DNA of 64,000 bases from UTCHB3 sp964531325 (GCA_964531325.1 CAZHCW010000019.1:6558-70557), one strand, 5' to 3'. Numbered from the stretch's first letter, positions 1 to 7,117 are shown. Numbers and translations are program-made. Notes: generated from the letters alone by a model not told the origin.

Positions 1-581
1 AGTTTGCTTATCTGGTAGGGAAGAGTGGATGTGGAAAATCCACATTTCTTCAATTATGTTATTTTAATCTGTTGCCGCAGGCTGGCGAGATCAAAATTTG
101 TGGATTTTCTGCCAAGGATGCTTCACAAAAATCGATTCCCAAATTACGCCAGAAGCTTGGTGTAGTCTTCCAGGATTTTAAACTGCTATCCGACAGAACA
201 GTATTTGAAAATCTTTCATATATCCTCGAAATTAATGGTTATCCACGCAAAAAGATCAGAAGTAGAGTTGAAGCTGTTTTGAGTGATCTTGGGCTGCTTC
301 ACCTTAAAAACGCATTTCCCAAAACCCTTTCAGGCGGTGAACAACAAAGAACCGCGATAGGCAGAGCCATCGTAAATGAACCACTGTTGGTGATAGCTGA
401 CGAACCCACGGGGAACCTTGATCCCGCAACTTCTGAAGAAATTATATCCATTTTTGAATCGATCAACAGAAAAGGGACCGCAATTCTATTGGCGACTCAC
501 AATTATGATATAATTGATACAAAAGGGAGGATTTATAAACTCGAGGATGGTAAGATTGGTCGCGTAAAAATTAAAAGTTAA
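1..581 (+). CDS. ftsE: FtsE-like ABC transporter ATPase (5' truncated by window edge)
   Basis: ATP-binding subunit of the FtsEX complex, which couples cell division to peptidoglycan hydrolysis at the inner membrane. Reading frame 3 is open from the window edge. It carries Walker A (GKSGCGKST, positions 18-44) upstream of any start codon, so the TTG at 72 is not the real start. Further on are the ABC signature LSGGEQQR and the Walker B/D-loop LLVIADEPTGNLDP, followed by a switch His in ATHNYD. About 190 residues are visible, against about 220-230 for the family. DEPTGNLDP is typical of FtsE/LolD/MacB ATPases, so LolD is the alternative. No ftsX follows: a terminator hairpin lies just downstream and the next gene is convergent, so the partner permease is upstream or elsewhere. 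Confidence 0.8.
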   Translation, partial: FAYLVGKSGCGKSTFLQLCYFNLLPQAGEIKICGFSAKDASQKSIPKLRQKLGVVFQDFKLLSDRTVFENLSYILEINGYPRKKIRSRVEAVLSDLGLLHLKNAFPKTLSGGEQQRTAIGRAIVNEPLLVIADEPTGNLDPATSEEIISIFESINRKGTAILLATHNYDIIDTKGRIYKLEDGKIGRVKIKS

Positions 582-588
582 AAAAAAA

Positions 589-616
589 GGGATGAGTTGC
601 CTCATCCCTGTAAAAA
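589..616. terminator. Bidirectional intrinsic terminator between ftsE and adk
   Basis: Perfect 8-bp inverted repeat GGGATGAG-ttgc-CTCATCCC (589-608), with an A-run before it and a TGTAAAAAA tail after it. It sits between the convergent ends of ftsE (+) and adk (-), so it can serve both transcripts. The A8 run before it gives the U-tract for the minus-strand transcript. Confidence 0.75.
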
Positions 617-633
617 ACCCGTCGTCTCCCGTG

Positions 634-1293
634 TTAGCCTCTGGATTTTAACTCTTCCACAATCCCAAATATCTGATTGGTAACTTCTTCTATCGGCCTT
701 AATCCGTTGATCGTGTGCAGATCCTTTAAATCTTTATAGTAGTTAACCACAGGTAAAGTGGTATCAATAAAGATTTTAAGTCGCCTTCTTATCACACTTT
801 CATCATCATCAGGTCTTTGGTAAAAAGAGTATCTTGCACCACATTTGGGGCACTCAGTCAAGTTGTTTATAACATCATTGCTGAAAATATTGTTACATTC
901 TCTGCAAGCTCTTCTCCGTGCAAGTCTGTTTACCAATTCTTCTTCATCAACTTGAAAAACAAGAATGGCACCAACACCAAATTGAAGTTCACCAAACAGC
1001 CGGTCGAGAGCTTCCGCCTGCGACACGGTTCTTGGGAATCCATCCAAAATAAATCCGTCACGAAGTTGAGGTTCAGACAATTTTTCCTTGATAATACCTA
1101 TCATGATATCATCGGGGACAAGTTGTCCACTCGACATAATTGCATGCGCTTTTTTTCCCAATGGAGTCCCTTTTTTAACTGACTCCCTCAGGATATCCCC
1201 GGTAGAGATATGCTCAAAACCATATTTTTGACTTATTATTTTGGCTTGTGTTCCCTTACCCGCTCCCGGAGCTCCGAATAAAATTAAATACAT
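634..1293 (-). CDS. adk: Adenylate kinase, zinc-LID type
   Basis: Cytosolic enzyme interconverting ATP + AMP and 2 ADP. The start is taken at the ATG at 1293 (219 aa), because the P-loop GAPGAGKGT then lies at residues 7-15 as in the family and AAGGAAG lies just upstream; an upstream in-frame start would add 14 unlikely residues. Other motifs are DGFPRT (84-89) and a long LID domain with four cysteines at about 130, 133, 148 and 151 (CRECN and CPKCG), which predicts a structural zinc. The gene lies downstream of tadA on the same strand with a 65-bp gap. A TAGTTTTG resembling a Bacteroidota -7 element is at 1340-1347, so adk may have its own promoter. Identification is secure. Confidence 0.95.
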   Translation of the reverse strand: MYLILFGAPGAGKGTQAKIISQKYGFEHISTGDILRESVKKGTPLGKKAHAIMSSGQLVPDDIMIGIIKEKLSEPQLRDGFILDGFPRTVSQAEALDRLFGELQFGVGAILVFQVDEEELVNRLARRRACRECNNIFSNDVINNLTECPKCGARYSFYQRPDDDESVIRRRLKIFIDTTLPVVNYYKDLKDLHTINGLRPIEEVTNQIFGIVEELKSRG

Positions 1294-1358
1294 GATCTTC
1301 CTTATAGTATCTCTGTCAAAAGACTTAAATAACAATGAGCAAAACTAACAAATAAATT

Positions 1359-1820
1359 TCAATTTCTTAACTTTTGAAAGAAATTCCTTAGGAAATACTG
1401 GCTTTCATTCTCCATAAGTCCCGAAAACACTTTGATTGTATGATTAAACTTTCCATCTTCCAGATGATTGTGAATTGATCCACAGCAGCCAAATTTTGGA
1501 TCAAATGCGGCAAAGATCAGTCTTTCAAGTCTTGAGTGGAGCATCGCCCCGGTACACATAAGACATGGCTCAAGAGTTGAGTACATTGTACATCCATCAA
1601 GTCGGGAAGAATTCAGGTGATTTGCAGCAGCGGTGATTGCAATCATTTCCGCATGTGCAGTAGGGTCGTTTAATCTTAGATTTTGATTATAACCCCTTCC
1701 AATAATTTTATTGTCCCGTACAATCACGGCACCAACAGGAACCTCCTCTTCATCAAAAGCATGTTGTGCCTCTTGAAGAGCCTGGTACATGAACCTGTAA
1801 TCACTTTCAGAAAAAATCAT
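1359..1820 (-). CDS. tadA: tRNA adenosine(34) deaminase
   Basis: Zinc-dependent deaminase that converts A34 to inosine in tRNA-Arg(ACG), so that one tRNA reads CGU, CGC and CGA. The 153-aa protein has the cytidine/deoxycytidylate deaminase fold signature: HAE at residues 56-58 (zinc His and catalytic Glu) and PCLMC at 85-89 (two zinc Cys). Its length and the TAHAEM context fit TadA rather than guanine or cytosine deaminases. The probable substrate, a tRNA-Arg with anticodon ACG, is encoded about 1.4 kb away on the same strand. adk follows downstream. No strong Shine-Dalgarno precedes the ATG. Confidence 0.93.
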   Translation of the reverse strand: MIFSESDYRFMYQALQEAQHAFDEEEVPVGAVIVRDNKIIGRGYNQNLRLNDPTAHAEMIAITAAANHLNSSRLDGCTMYSTLEPCLMCTGAMLHSRLERLIFAAFDPKFGCCGSIHNHLEDGKFNHTIKVFSGLMENESQYFLRNFFQKLRN

Positions 1821-1926
1821 AGTCTATTTTTAATTTTTGAAACATTAAAAATTTAAACTTGAATTTAACAATTTCTTAACAGAAATACGCTGAAAAACTT
1901 GGAATGGAGGGCGATTTTTGATAGAA

Positions 1927-1969
1927 CGCGGATAAAACGGATAAAACGGATTATCGCGGATTTTTATCG
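1927..1969. repeat. Degenerate CGCGGAT/ACGGAT repeat
   Basis: Short near-tandem units (CGCGGAT, then AAAACGGAT twice, then TATCGCGGAT). A similar CGCAGAT/ACGGAT run occurs in the other long intergenic gap at about 7042-7080, which suggests a dispersed intergenic repeat family. That both belong to one family is inferred by eye. Confidence 0.45.
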
Positions 1970-2033
1970 TAAGTGAGAGGAGTGGTAATCGTCTCGATTG
2001 CCGTCTGCAACATGAAATGGGAACTTGGAACAC

Positions 2034-2064
2034 GATATTCACGATGTCAAAAGATATTCACGAT
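2034..2064. repeat. 12-bp direct repeat GATATTCACGAT (two copies)
   Basis: Two identical copies, at 2034-2045 and 2053-2064, separated by 7 bp. This could be a regulatory site or a remnant of the repeat-rich intergenic DNA around it. No nearby promoter supports an operator role. Confidence 0.5.
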
Positions 2065-2106
2065 TGTTAGCTCAAAAACAATAATCCCCACCTCTAAATC
2101 CATTTG

Positions 2107-2185
2107 CCCCGGCAGGGGTTTCGATGGGTAGAGATAGGTATATCCAACAACAAAATTATCCCTGGCGGGGATTGAATATTCGTAG
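2107..2185. repeat. Mini-hairpin pair, candidate dispersed element
   Basis: CCCCGGCAGGGGTT (2107-2120) and CCCTGGCGGGGATT (2160-2173) are imperfect direct copies (11 of 14), and each can fold into a small GC stem in otherwise AT-rich DNA. Layout and base composition differ from flanking sequence, as in short palindromic repeat elements. No transposase is present. Confidence 0.4.
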
Positions 2186-2330
2186 CTAATTTGTTTTGTG
2201 CATTCCCAACTTCTTATCCTCCAGCAGAGTTCGTAATTATGATGAAGTTCTTAAATTAAATAATACAAATTTGAAGATTCTTAAAATCTTAAATAAACCA
2301 CACAATTATTTTATAATCAAAACGAATCGA

Positions 2331-3131
2331 ATGAAAAAAGAAAATAATTATTTAGAAATTAATCGGCAGTCGTGGAACAATAGGGTGGAGACACATTTAA
2401 AATCGAAGTTCTACGACCTTGATAATTTTATCAAAGGAAAAACCTCTTTAAATAGTATTGAGTTGGATTTACTTGGAGATGTAAAAGGAAAATCAATTTT
2501 GCATCTACAATGTCATTTTGGGCAGGATTCTATTTCTTTCTCCAGACTAGGAGCAGAGGTAACAGGTGTTGACCTGTCGGACAAAGCAATTGAAGCAGCA
2601 AAACAGCTAAACGAAGATACCAACTCAAAAACAATTTTTATCTGTTGTGATATCTACGATTTGCCAAATCACATAGACAAACAATTTGATATTATTTTTA
2701 CAAGTTATGGAACGATTGGGTGGTTGCCCGATCTGGATAAATGGGCGAAAATCATTTCACAATTTCTAAAACCAAACGGACAGTTTGTGTTTGTAGAGTT
2801 CCATCCTGTGGTTTGGATGTTTGATGATAATTTTGAAAAGATAGGATATAATTATTTTAAGTCAGATGCCATTGTGGAAACTGAGAGTGGCACTTACGCT
2901 GATAAATCCGCTGAAATTGTCCTGGAATCTGTTTCGTGGAATCACAGTTTGAGTGAAGTAATTGGCAGTTTGATAAAAAACGGACTCGAAATAAATTCCT
3001 TTGAAGAATATGATTATTCACCTTACAACTGCTTTAACAAAACAACCGAGTTTGAAGAAGGAAAATATCGCATTGAACATTTGGGCGACAAAATTCCAAT
3101 GGTCTATTCCATTATGGCTAAAAAGAAATAA
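2331..3131 (+). CDS. Class I SAM-dependent methyltransferase, substrate unknown
   Basis: The 266-aa start at ATG 2331 (MKKENNYLEINRQSW) is preferred over a longer reading, because the 45 upstream residues are low-complexity, Asn/Lys/Ile-rich and lie in repeat-bearing DNA. The protein shows the Rossmann methyltransferase pattern: motif I GKSILHLQCHFGQDS, the acidic residue after strand 2 in VTGVDLSD, and CDIYDL and FDIIFTSYGTIGWL for motifs II-III. This resembles the Methyltransf_11/25 group acting on small molecules. There is no clear ribosome binding site. The gene is isolated, with its own terminator, flanked by repeats on one side and a tRNA on the other, and looks more AT-rich than its neighbours, so lateral acquisition is plausible. 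The substrate cannot be deduced. Confidence 0.75.
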   Translation: MKKENNYLEINRQSWNNRVETHLKSKFYDLDNFIKGKTSLNSIELDLLGDVKGKSILHLQCHFGQDSISFSRLGAEVTGVDLSDKAIEAAKQLNEDTNSKTIFICCDIYDLPNHIDKQFDIIFTSYGTIGWLPDLDKWAKIISQFLKPNGQFVFVEFHPVVWMFDDNFEKIGYNYFKSDAIVETESGTYADKSAEIVLESVSWNHSLSEVIGSLIKNGLEINSFEEYDYSPYNCFNKTTEFEEGKYRIEHLGDKIPMVYSIMAKKK

Positions 3132-3134
3132 AAA

Positions 3135-3166
3135 AAGCCTTGACACTTTGCAGCATCAAGGCTTTA
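3135..3166. terminator. Intrinsic terminator after the methyltransferase
   Basis: 10-bp perfect stem AAAGCCTTGA (3135-3144) / TCAAGGCTTT (3157-3166) with a 12-nt loop, directly after the stop codon and ahead of the convergent tRNA-Arg. It probably works in both directions. Confidence 0.8.
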
Positions 3167-3171
3167 TAATT

Positions 3172-3248
3172 GGTACACCCGGAAGGAATCGAACCCTCAA
3201 CCTTTTGATCCGTAGTCAAACGCTCTATCCAATTGAGCTACGGGTGCA
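3172..3248 (-). tRNA. tRNA-Arg (anticodon ACG)
   Basis: The reverse complement starts GCACCCG and folds as a 77-nt cloverleaf. It has D-arm AGCTCAATTGGATAGAGC, an anticodon stem TTTGA/TCAAA with loop CTACGGA (anticodon ACG), T-arm GAGGGTTCGATTCCTTC and an encoded 3' CCA (TGG at 3172-3174 on the + strand). The first acceptor pair appears to be G-U. It reads CGN codons and needs A34-to-inosine editing by TadA, whose gene is nearby. It has its own promoter at 3265-3295. Confidence 0.93.
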
Positions 3249-3264
3249 TCAAATTTTAGCTTAC

Positions 3265-3295
3265 AAATATACGGGTTTTTGCCGTTTTATCAAAA
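3265..3295 (-). promoter_or_regulatory. Bacteroidota-type promoter for tRNA-Arg
   Basis: On the minus strand, TTTG (3292-3295), then 19 bp, then TATATTTG (3265-3272). This matches the known Bacteroidota consensus, -33 TTTG and -7 TAnnTTTG, with usual spacing. The expected start lies about 10 nt upstream of the mature tRNA 5' end, leaving a short leader for RNase P. The -33 box abuts the end of coaX. Confidence 0.75.
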
Positions 3296-3296
3296 C

Positions 3297-4049
3297 TTAC
3301 TTTTTGTTTCTGTAATAGATTGAATAGATTCCTATCAGGTTCAGGAATGGTTCGTGCTGAAACGGAATTTGCAGGTGTGGAATCAGTGCTTCGGCGTAAC
3401 CACCCGTGATAAAAATTTTCATATCTCCTGACAGAGTCGAAAAATGATTGTAAACCCTCTCCACCAGACCAATAGTAGAGTTAATGATTCCTGATCTAAT
3501 AGAATTATCAGTGGTATTTCCAAGAAAACCGGAGGTATTAAAATGCTCAATTAGGGGAAGTTTTGAGGTATGATGATTGAGTGCCGCATTCATAATTTTT
3601 AAGCCCGGAGCAATCATTCCACCTGTGAAAACGGGGCTTTTGCCGACATGCAGAACATTCACGGTAGTTGCAGTACCAAAATCGAAAGTAATAATATAAT
3701 CATAGTCCATGAGAGAATTATCGAGTTCAAGCAGATGTTTAGCACCTGAGATTGAACAAAGCCTGTCGATACCCAACCCGGAGATGGGAGAGTAGTTAAT
3801 CGAAAAACCAAAATCCAGATTATGATCAATCAAAAAAAGATCAGTATTTGGATGATTTTTTAGAATACCTTCCATCAATGATGTCTGTTTGGGAACAACG
3901 GAGGAGAGCACCACATCAATTTTACTTCCATAAATCAACGGTTTTATTTCGAGCGGGTCGTCGATAATCAAAGTCCTGATAAGTTCTGAATTGTAAAACT
4001 CACCAGTTTTAATTCTTGTGTTGCCTATATCAATAGTAATTACTTTCAT
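3297..4049 (-). CDS. coaX: Type III pantothenate kinase
   Basis: Phosphorylates pantothenate in the first committed step of coenzyme A synthesis. The 250-aa ASKHA-fold protein begins with phosphate-1 motif ITIDIGNTRIKTG, and has GLGIDRLCSISGA, the second phosphate motif TFDFGTATTVNVL, GGMIAPGLKIM and FITGGYAEAL. These are hallmarks of CoaX rather than the CoaA or PanK-II types. It overlaps birA by 4 bp (ATGA), so the two are co-translated; the birA-coaX pair is common in many bacteria. tRNA-Arg follows but has its own promoter. Confidence 0.93.
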   Translation of the reverse strand: MKVITIDIGNTRIKTGEFYNSELIRTLIIDDPLEIKPLIYGSKIDVVLSSVVPKQTSLMEGILKNHPNTDLFLIDHNLDFGFSINYSPISGLGIDRLCSISGAKHLLELDNSLMDYDYIITFDFGTATTVNVLHVGKSPVFTGGMIAPGLKIMNAALNHHTSKLPLIEHFNTSGFLGNTTDNSIRSGIINSTIGLVERVYNHFSTLSGDMKIFITGGYAEALIPHLQIPFQHEPFLNLIGIYSIYYRNKK

Positions 4050-4822
4050 AATGCAGAGACATCTCCAAAAGTGATTATCCTTTTGTCTTCATTTGAATCG
4101 AGCAGAATAAGATGTCCTTTTTCATTAATATCGGCAAAAATACCTCTTATTTCCTCGTCACCTGCTTTAATAGTGATCTTGTCACCAAGCATTTTGCAGA
4201 ATGGTCTCCACTCCTCAACAATTGCAGAAGGGGAGCGTTCAAGTTTTTCGAGTGTGTCTTCGAAGTTTAAGAGTAATTCAGCGAGAAGTTTTTCTCTTGA
4301 AACATATTGTTTAAGTTCCATTCTGATCGAGGTGGGCTCAACAAGATAACCCGAATGAAAATTTGCCTGGTTAACATTTATTCCAATGCCAATTGCAACC
4401 CTGTTCATTTTGTCGCCTTGTGAGACGGATTCACACAAAATTCCGGCCACTTTTCTGGTGCCGATGAGTACATCATTGGGCCACTTCAGGTTCGTTTTAA
4501 TCATGTGGAGATTTTCGATTGACTTTGCAACCACCAGTGAAGCTGCCAGATTCAGGAGCTGTGGTTCAGGAATATTTCTATCCTTTAGATCGAGGAAAAT
4601 TGTAAAAGTAAGGTTTTGTCCCCGGCTTGAAACCCACTTTCTGTCAAGTCGCCCACGCCCGGCCGTCTGGAACTCTGAAAACACCACAGTTCCATCGGTT
4701 TTAATTTCATTTGCCCGATCCAAAACAAAACTGTTTGTGGATTCCGTCTCTTCCAGATAAATGAAGTTACGGCCTATGTATTCGGTCTCAAGTTTAATAT
4801 CAAATTCTTCTATTTCAAACAT
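4046..4822 (-). CDS. birA: Biotin--[acetyl-CoA-carboxylase] ligase, no DNA-binding domain
   Basis: Activates biotin as biotinyl-AMP and attaches it to the lysine of biotin carrier proteins, such as the one encoded at 19867-20367. The start is set at ATG 4822 because GAGG lies 5 nt upstream; an in-frame TTG at 4855 is possible but poorly placed. At 258 aa it has the catalytic core only: ESTNS, GRGRLDRKW (adenylate loop, about 55-63), KWPNDVLI and KVAGILCES, then a short SH3-like C-terminal domain. No N-terminal helix-turn-helix is present, so it is not a repressor of the BirA type. It overlaps coaX by 4 bp. An 11-bp direct repeat lies about 35 bp upstream. Confidence 0.9.
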   Translation of the reverse strand: MFEIEEFDIKLETEYIGRNFIYLEETESTNSFVLDRANEIKTDGTVVFSEFQTAGRGRLDRKWVSSRGQNLTFTIFLDLKDRNIPEPQLLNLAASLVVAKSIENLHMIKTNLKWPNDVLIGTRKVAGILCESVSQGDKMNRVAIGIGINVNQANFHSGYLVEPTSIRMELKQYVSREKLLAELLLNFEDTLEKLERSPSAIVEEWRPFCKMLGDKITIKAGDEEIRGIFADINEKGHLILLDSNEDKRIITFGDVSAL

Positions 4823-4855
4823 CATATCCTCAATCAATGACAAAACATCATACAA

Positions 4856-4878
4856 TATGACATACTGTATGACATACT
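4856..4878. promoter_or_regulatory. Tandem 11-bp repeat upstream of birA (candidate operator)
   Basis: TATGACATACT occurs twice with 12-bp period (4856-4866, 4868-4878). The junction forms the palindrome CATAC-T-GTATG. It lies in the divergent birA/dnaK promoter region, nearer birA. A regulator-binding role is an inference from position and symmetry only. Confidence 0.4.
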
Positions 4879-4900
4879 ATAAATAATCCTGTAAAAAAAA

Positions 4901-4915
4901 CCTCTAAAACAGAGG
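4901..4915. other. Small hairpin flanked by A8 and T4
   Basis: CCTCT-aaaac-AGAGG stem (4901-4915), extendable by A-T pairs, between the birA and dnaK promoters. It may act as a weak transcription stop between the divergent units. Confidence 0.35.
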
Positions 4916-4924
4916 ATTTTGCTC

Positions 4925-4941
4925 TTGGCATGTTAATTGCA
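4925..4941 (+). promoter_or_regulatory. Candidate sigma-54 promoter of dnaK
   Basis: TTGGCATG-TTAA-TTGCA carries GG (4927-4928) and GC (4939-4940) exactly 10 bp apart. It matches the RpoN consensus YTGGCACG-N4-TTGCW except at one position (C to T). Transcription would start near 4952, about 50 nt ahead of the dnaK ATG at 5003. No CIRCE element or TTTG/TAnnTTTG pair was found here. Whether the organism has RpoN cannot be seen in this window. Confidence 0.5.
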
Positions 4942-4957
4942 GTATTAGTGCAATTAA
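4933..4957. promoter_or_regulatory. Perfect 9-bp inverted repeat upstream of dnaK
   Basis: TTAATTGCA-gtattag-TGCAATTAA, a perfect 9+9 palindrome with a 7-nt spacer. It overlaps the -12 half of the candidate sigma-54 promoter and its expected start site. Size and position are like those of the CIRCE operator, but the sequence is different. A repressor site is inferred; an RNA hairpin at the mRNA 5' end is the alternative. Confidence 0.5.
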
Positions 4958-5002
4958 AAAAAAATCAGATTTGAAAACAAATTTACGAAAAGGAGAATTA
5001 AA

Positions 5003-6916
5003 ATGGGAAAAATCATTGGAATTGATTTAGGTACCACTAATTCATGCGTATCCGTGATGGAAGGCAACGAACCCGTTGTAATACCAAATGCGGAAGGAAC
5101 AAGAACTACCCCGTCGGTAGTGGCTTTCACAAAAACAGGTGAAAGACTTGTTGGACAGGCTGCCAAAAGACAGGCGATTACAAACCCTAAAAAGACAATC
5201 TTCTCCATAAAAAGGTTCATGGGAAGAAGAGTTGATGAAGTAAAAGACGAATCGACAAAAGTTCCTTACAAAATTTTACCGGGAGACGACAACGCTGCCA
5301 GAGTTGACATCGACAGCAAACTTTATTCACCACAAGAGATCAGTGCAATGGTTCTTCAAAAAATGAAGAAAACTGCCGAAGATTATTTGGGTGAAGAAGT
5401 TACTGAAGCAGTAATAACGGTTCCTGCATACTTTAACGATGCTCAAAGACAGGCAACTAAAGATGCCGGTGAAATCGCAGGTTTGAAAGTTCGCAGAATT
5501 ATCAACGAACCAACTGCTGCTGCACTTGCTTATGGACTCGATAAAAAAGGAAAAGAAGAAACAGTTGCAGTTTATGATCTTGGTGGTGGAACTTTTGACA
5601 TCTCGATCCTCACAATAGGAGATGGAGTGTTTGAGGTTAAGTCAACAAGTGGTGACACACACCTTGGTGGTGATGATTTTGATCAAAGATTGATCGATTA
5701 TCTCGCTGATGAATTTAAAAAAGAAGAACAGATTGATTTAAGAAATGATCCAATGGCACTTCAGAGACTTAAAGAAGCTGCCGAGAAAGCCAAAATTGAA
5801 CTTTCATCGTCAGTTTCAACTGATGTAAATCTGCCATTTATCACTGCAACTCAGGATGGTCCAAAACACCTTGTTCAGACCATAACCAGAGCAAAATTTG
5901 AAAACCTTGTTGGCGACCTCATCGAAAGAACCCGCATTCCATGTGAACAGGCGATTAAAGATGCAGGCGTGTCAAAGAGTGAGATCAACGAAGTAATCCT
6001 TGTTGGTGGTTCAACCCGTGTTCCTGCAGTTCAGGAACTCGTGAAAAGTCTTTTTGGAAAAGATCCACACAAGGGTGTAAATCCTGATGAAGTGGTGGCA
6101 ATTGGTGCATCGATTCAGGGTGGAGTTCTTAGCGGAGATGTTAAACATGTGCTTCTGCTTGATGTTACACCATTGTCGTTGGGAATTGAAACTCTTGGTG
6201 GAGTGATGACAACCATGATTCCTGCGAATACTACAATCCCGACCAAGAAAACAGAAACTTTTTCGACCGCTGCCGATAGTCAGCCTTCAGTTGAGATTCA
6301 TGTTCTTCAGGGCGAAAGGCCAATGGCAAACGACAACAGATCGCTCGGTAGATTCAATCTCGACGGTATTCCACCAGCACCGAGAGGAGTTCCGCAGATC
6401 GAAGTAAGTTTCGACATTGATGCAAATGGTATCCTGCATGTCTCAGCAAAAGACAAAGGCACCGGAAAAGAACAATCGATTAAAATCACAGGCTCCGGTG
6501 GGTTAAACCAGGATGAGATTGATAGAATGAAAAGGAATGCACAGGAGAATGCTGTTGAAGACAAGAAGAAAAAAGATCTTGTGGAAGCAAAAAATACAGC
6601 AGAAAATTTGATTTTCCAGACTAAAAAACAGATGGAAGAATTAAAAGATAAAATAACTCCTGACCAGAAAAGCAAACTTGAAGCTGAAATCTCCAGACTT
6701 GAGGATGCTGTTAAGACTGAAAATGCCGACACCATTAAATCAGCTCTTGATCAGTTCCAAAAAGCCTGGGCGGAAATTTCACAGTCGCTCTATCAGCAGC
6801 AGGGACCACCAAACCCTGACATGGGTGGAAACTTTGATCCAAATGCACAACAATCTGCCGAAGCTCAACCTGAAAAGGAAAAGAATGTTGAAGACGCAGA
6901 GTTCAAAGAAGTGTAA
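5003..6916 (+). CDS. dnaK: Chaperone DnaK (Hsp70)
   Basis: ATP-dependent cytosolic chaperone for nascent and stress-damaged proteins, working with DnaJ and GrpE. At 637 aa it is full length. The nucleotide-binding domain has GIDLGTTNSCVSV at the N-terminus, VYDLGGGTFDISIL, NEPTAAALAYGLDKK and ILVGGSTRVPAVQ. It is followed by the linker VLLLDVTPLSLG, the substrate-binding domain, the helical lid and an acidic tail ending EDAEFKEV. An AAGGAG site precedes the ATG. The gene stands alone: a terminator follows and grpE, dnaJ and hrcA are not adjacent. Regulation is of interest because a near-consensus sigma-54 promoter and an inverted repeat lie upstream. Confidence 0.98.
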   Translation: MGKIIGIDLGTTNSCVSVMEGNEPVVIPNAEGTRTTPSVVAFTKTGERLVGQAAKRQAITNPKKTIFSIKRFMGRRVDEVKDESTKVPYKILPGDDNAARVDIDSKLYSPQEISAMVLQKMKKTAEDYLGEEVTEAVITVPAYFNDAQRQATKDAGEIAGLKVRRIINEPTAAALAYGLDKKGKEETVAVYDLGGGTFDISILTIGDGVFEVKSTSGDTHLGGDDFDQRLIDYLADEFKKEEQIDLRNDPMALQRLKEAAEKAKIELSSSVSTDVNLPFITATQDGPKHLVQTITRAKFENLVGDLIERTRIPCEQAIKDAGVSKSEINEVILVGGSTRVPAVQELVKSLFGKDPHKGVNPDEVVAIGASIQGGVLSGDVKHVLLLDVTPLSLGIETLGGVMTTMIPANTTIPTKKTETFSTAADSQPSVEIHVLQGERPMANDNRSLGRFNLDGIPPAPRGVPQIEVSFDIDANGILHVSAKDKGTGKEQSIKITGSGGLNQDEIDRMKRNAQENAVEDKKKKDLVEAKNTAENLIFQTKKQMEELKDKITPDQKSKLEAEISRLEDAVKTENADTIKSALDQFQKAWAEISQSLYQQQGPPNPDMGGNFDPNAQQSAEAQPEKEKNVEDAEFKEV

Positions 6917-6977
6917 CTATGCAGTAATCCAATAATGCAGTAATATGGATTTATTGGAAATATAAATTAAACAAATG

Positions 6978-7013
6978 AACACTGAGGAATTTACTTTCCT
7001 CAGTGTTTTTTTT
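6978..7013 (+). terminator. Intrinsic terminator of dnaK
   Basis: 12-bp stem AACACTGAGGAA / TTCCTCAGTGTT with a 6-nt loop (6978-7007), followed by a T-rich tract to 7013. Confidence 0.9.
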
Positions 7014-7041
7014 GTTTTCTAACATCAGAAATTTTTTTAGC

Positions 7042-7080
7042 CCGCAGATACACGCAGATTAGACGGATTTTCGCAGATGG
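7042..7080. repeat. CGCAGAT/ACGGAT degenerate repeat
   Basis: Short CGCAGAT, ACGCAGAT, GACGGAT and TCGCAGAT units in succession, similar to the run at 1927-1969 in the other long intergenic gap. Confidence 0.45.
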
Positions 7081-7117
7081 GTCTCTTTTGAATTATCTCC
7101 TCCGTGTTCTCGGTGTG

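Larger units (their letters stand above)
1821..2330. other. 510-bp intergenic region with repeat-like segments, no gene seen
   Basis: The region separates divergent tadA (-) and a methyltransferase (+). It contains a degenerate GCGGATAAAACGGAT-type run (1927-1969), a 12-bp direct repeat GATATTCACGAT (2034-2045 and 2053-2064), and a pair of GC-rich mini-hairpins, CCCCGGCAGGGG (2107-2118) and ATCCCTGGCGGGGAT (2158-2172). The last 140 bp are very AT-rich. Short ORFs here have no recognisable product and no ribosome binding site. Confidence 0.6.

Noticed and set aside
2196..2330. 45-residue N-terminal extension of the methyltransferase
   Set aside because: Low-complexity sequence in repeat-like DNA; the methyltransferase fold begins after ATG 2331.
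4823..5002. CIRCE/HrcA operator upstream of dnaK
   Set aside because: No TTAGCACTC-N9-GAGTGCTAA or close variant; the inverted repeat present has a different sequence and spacer.
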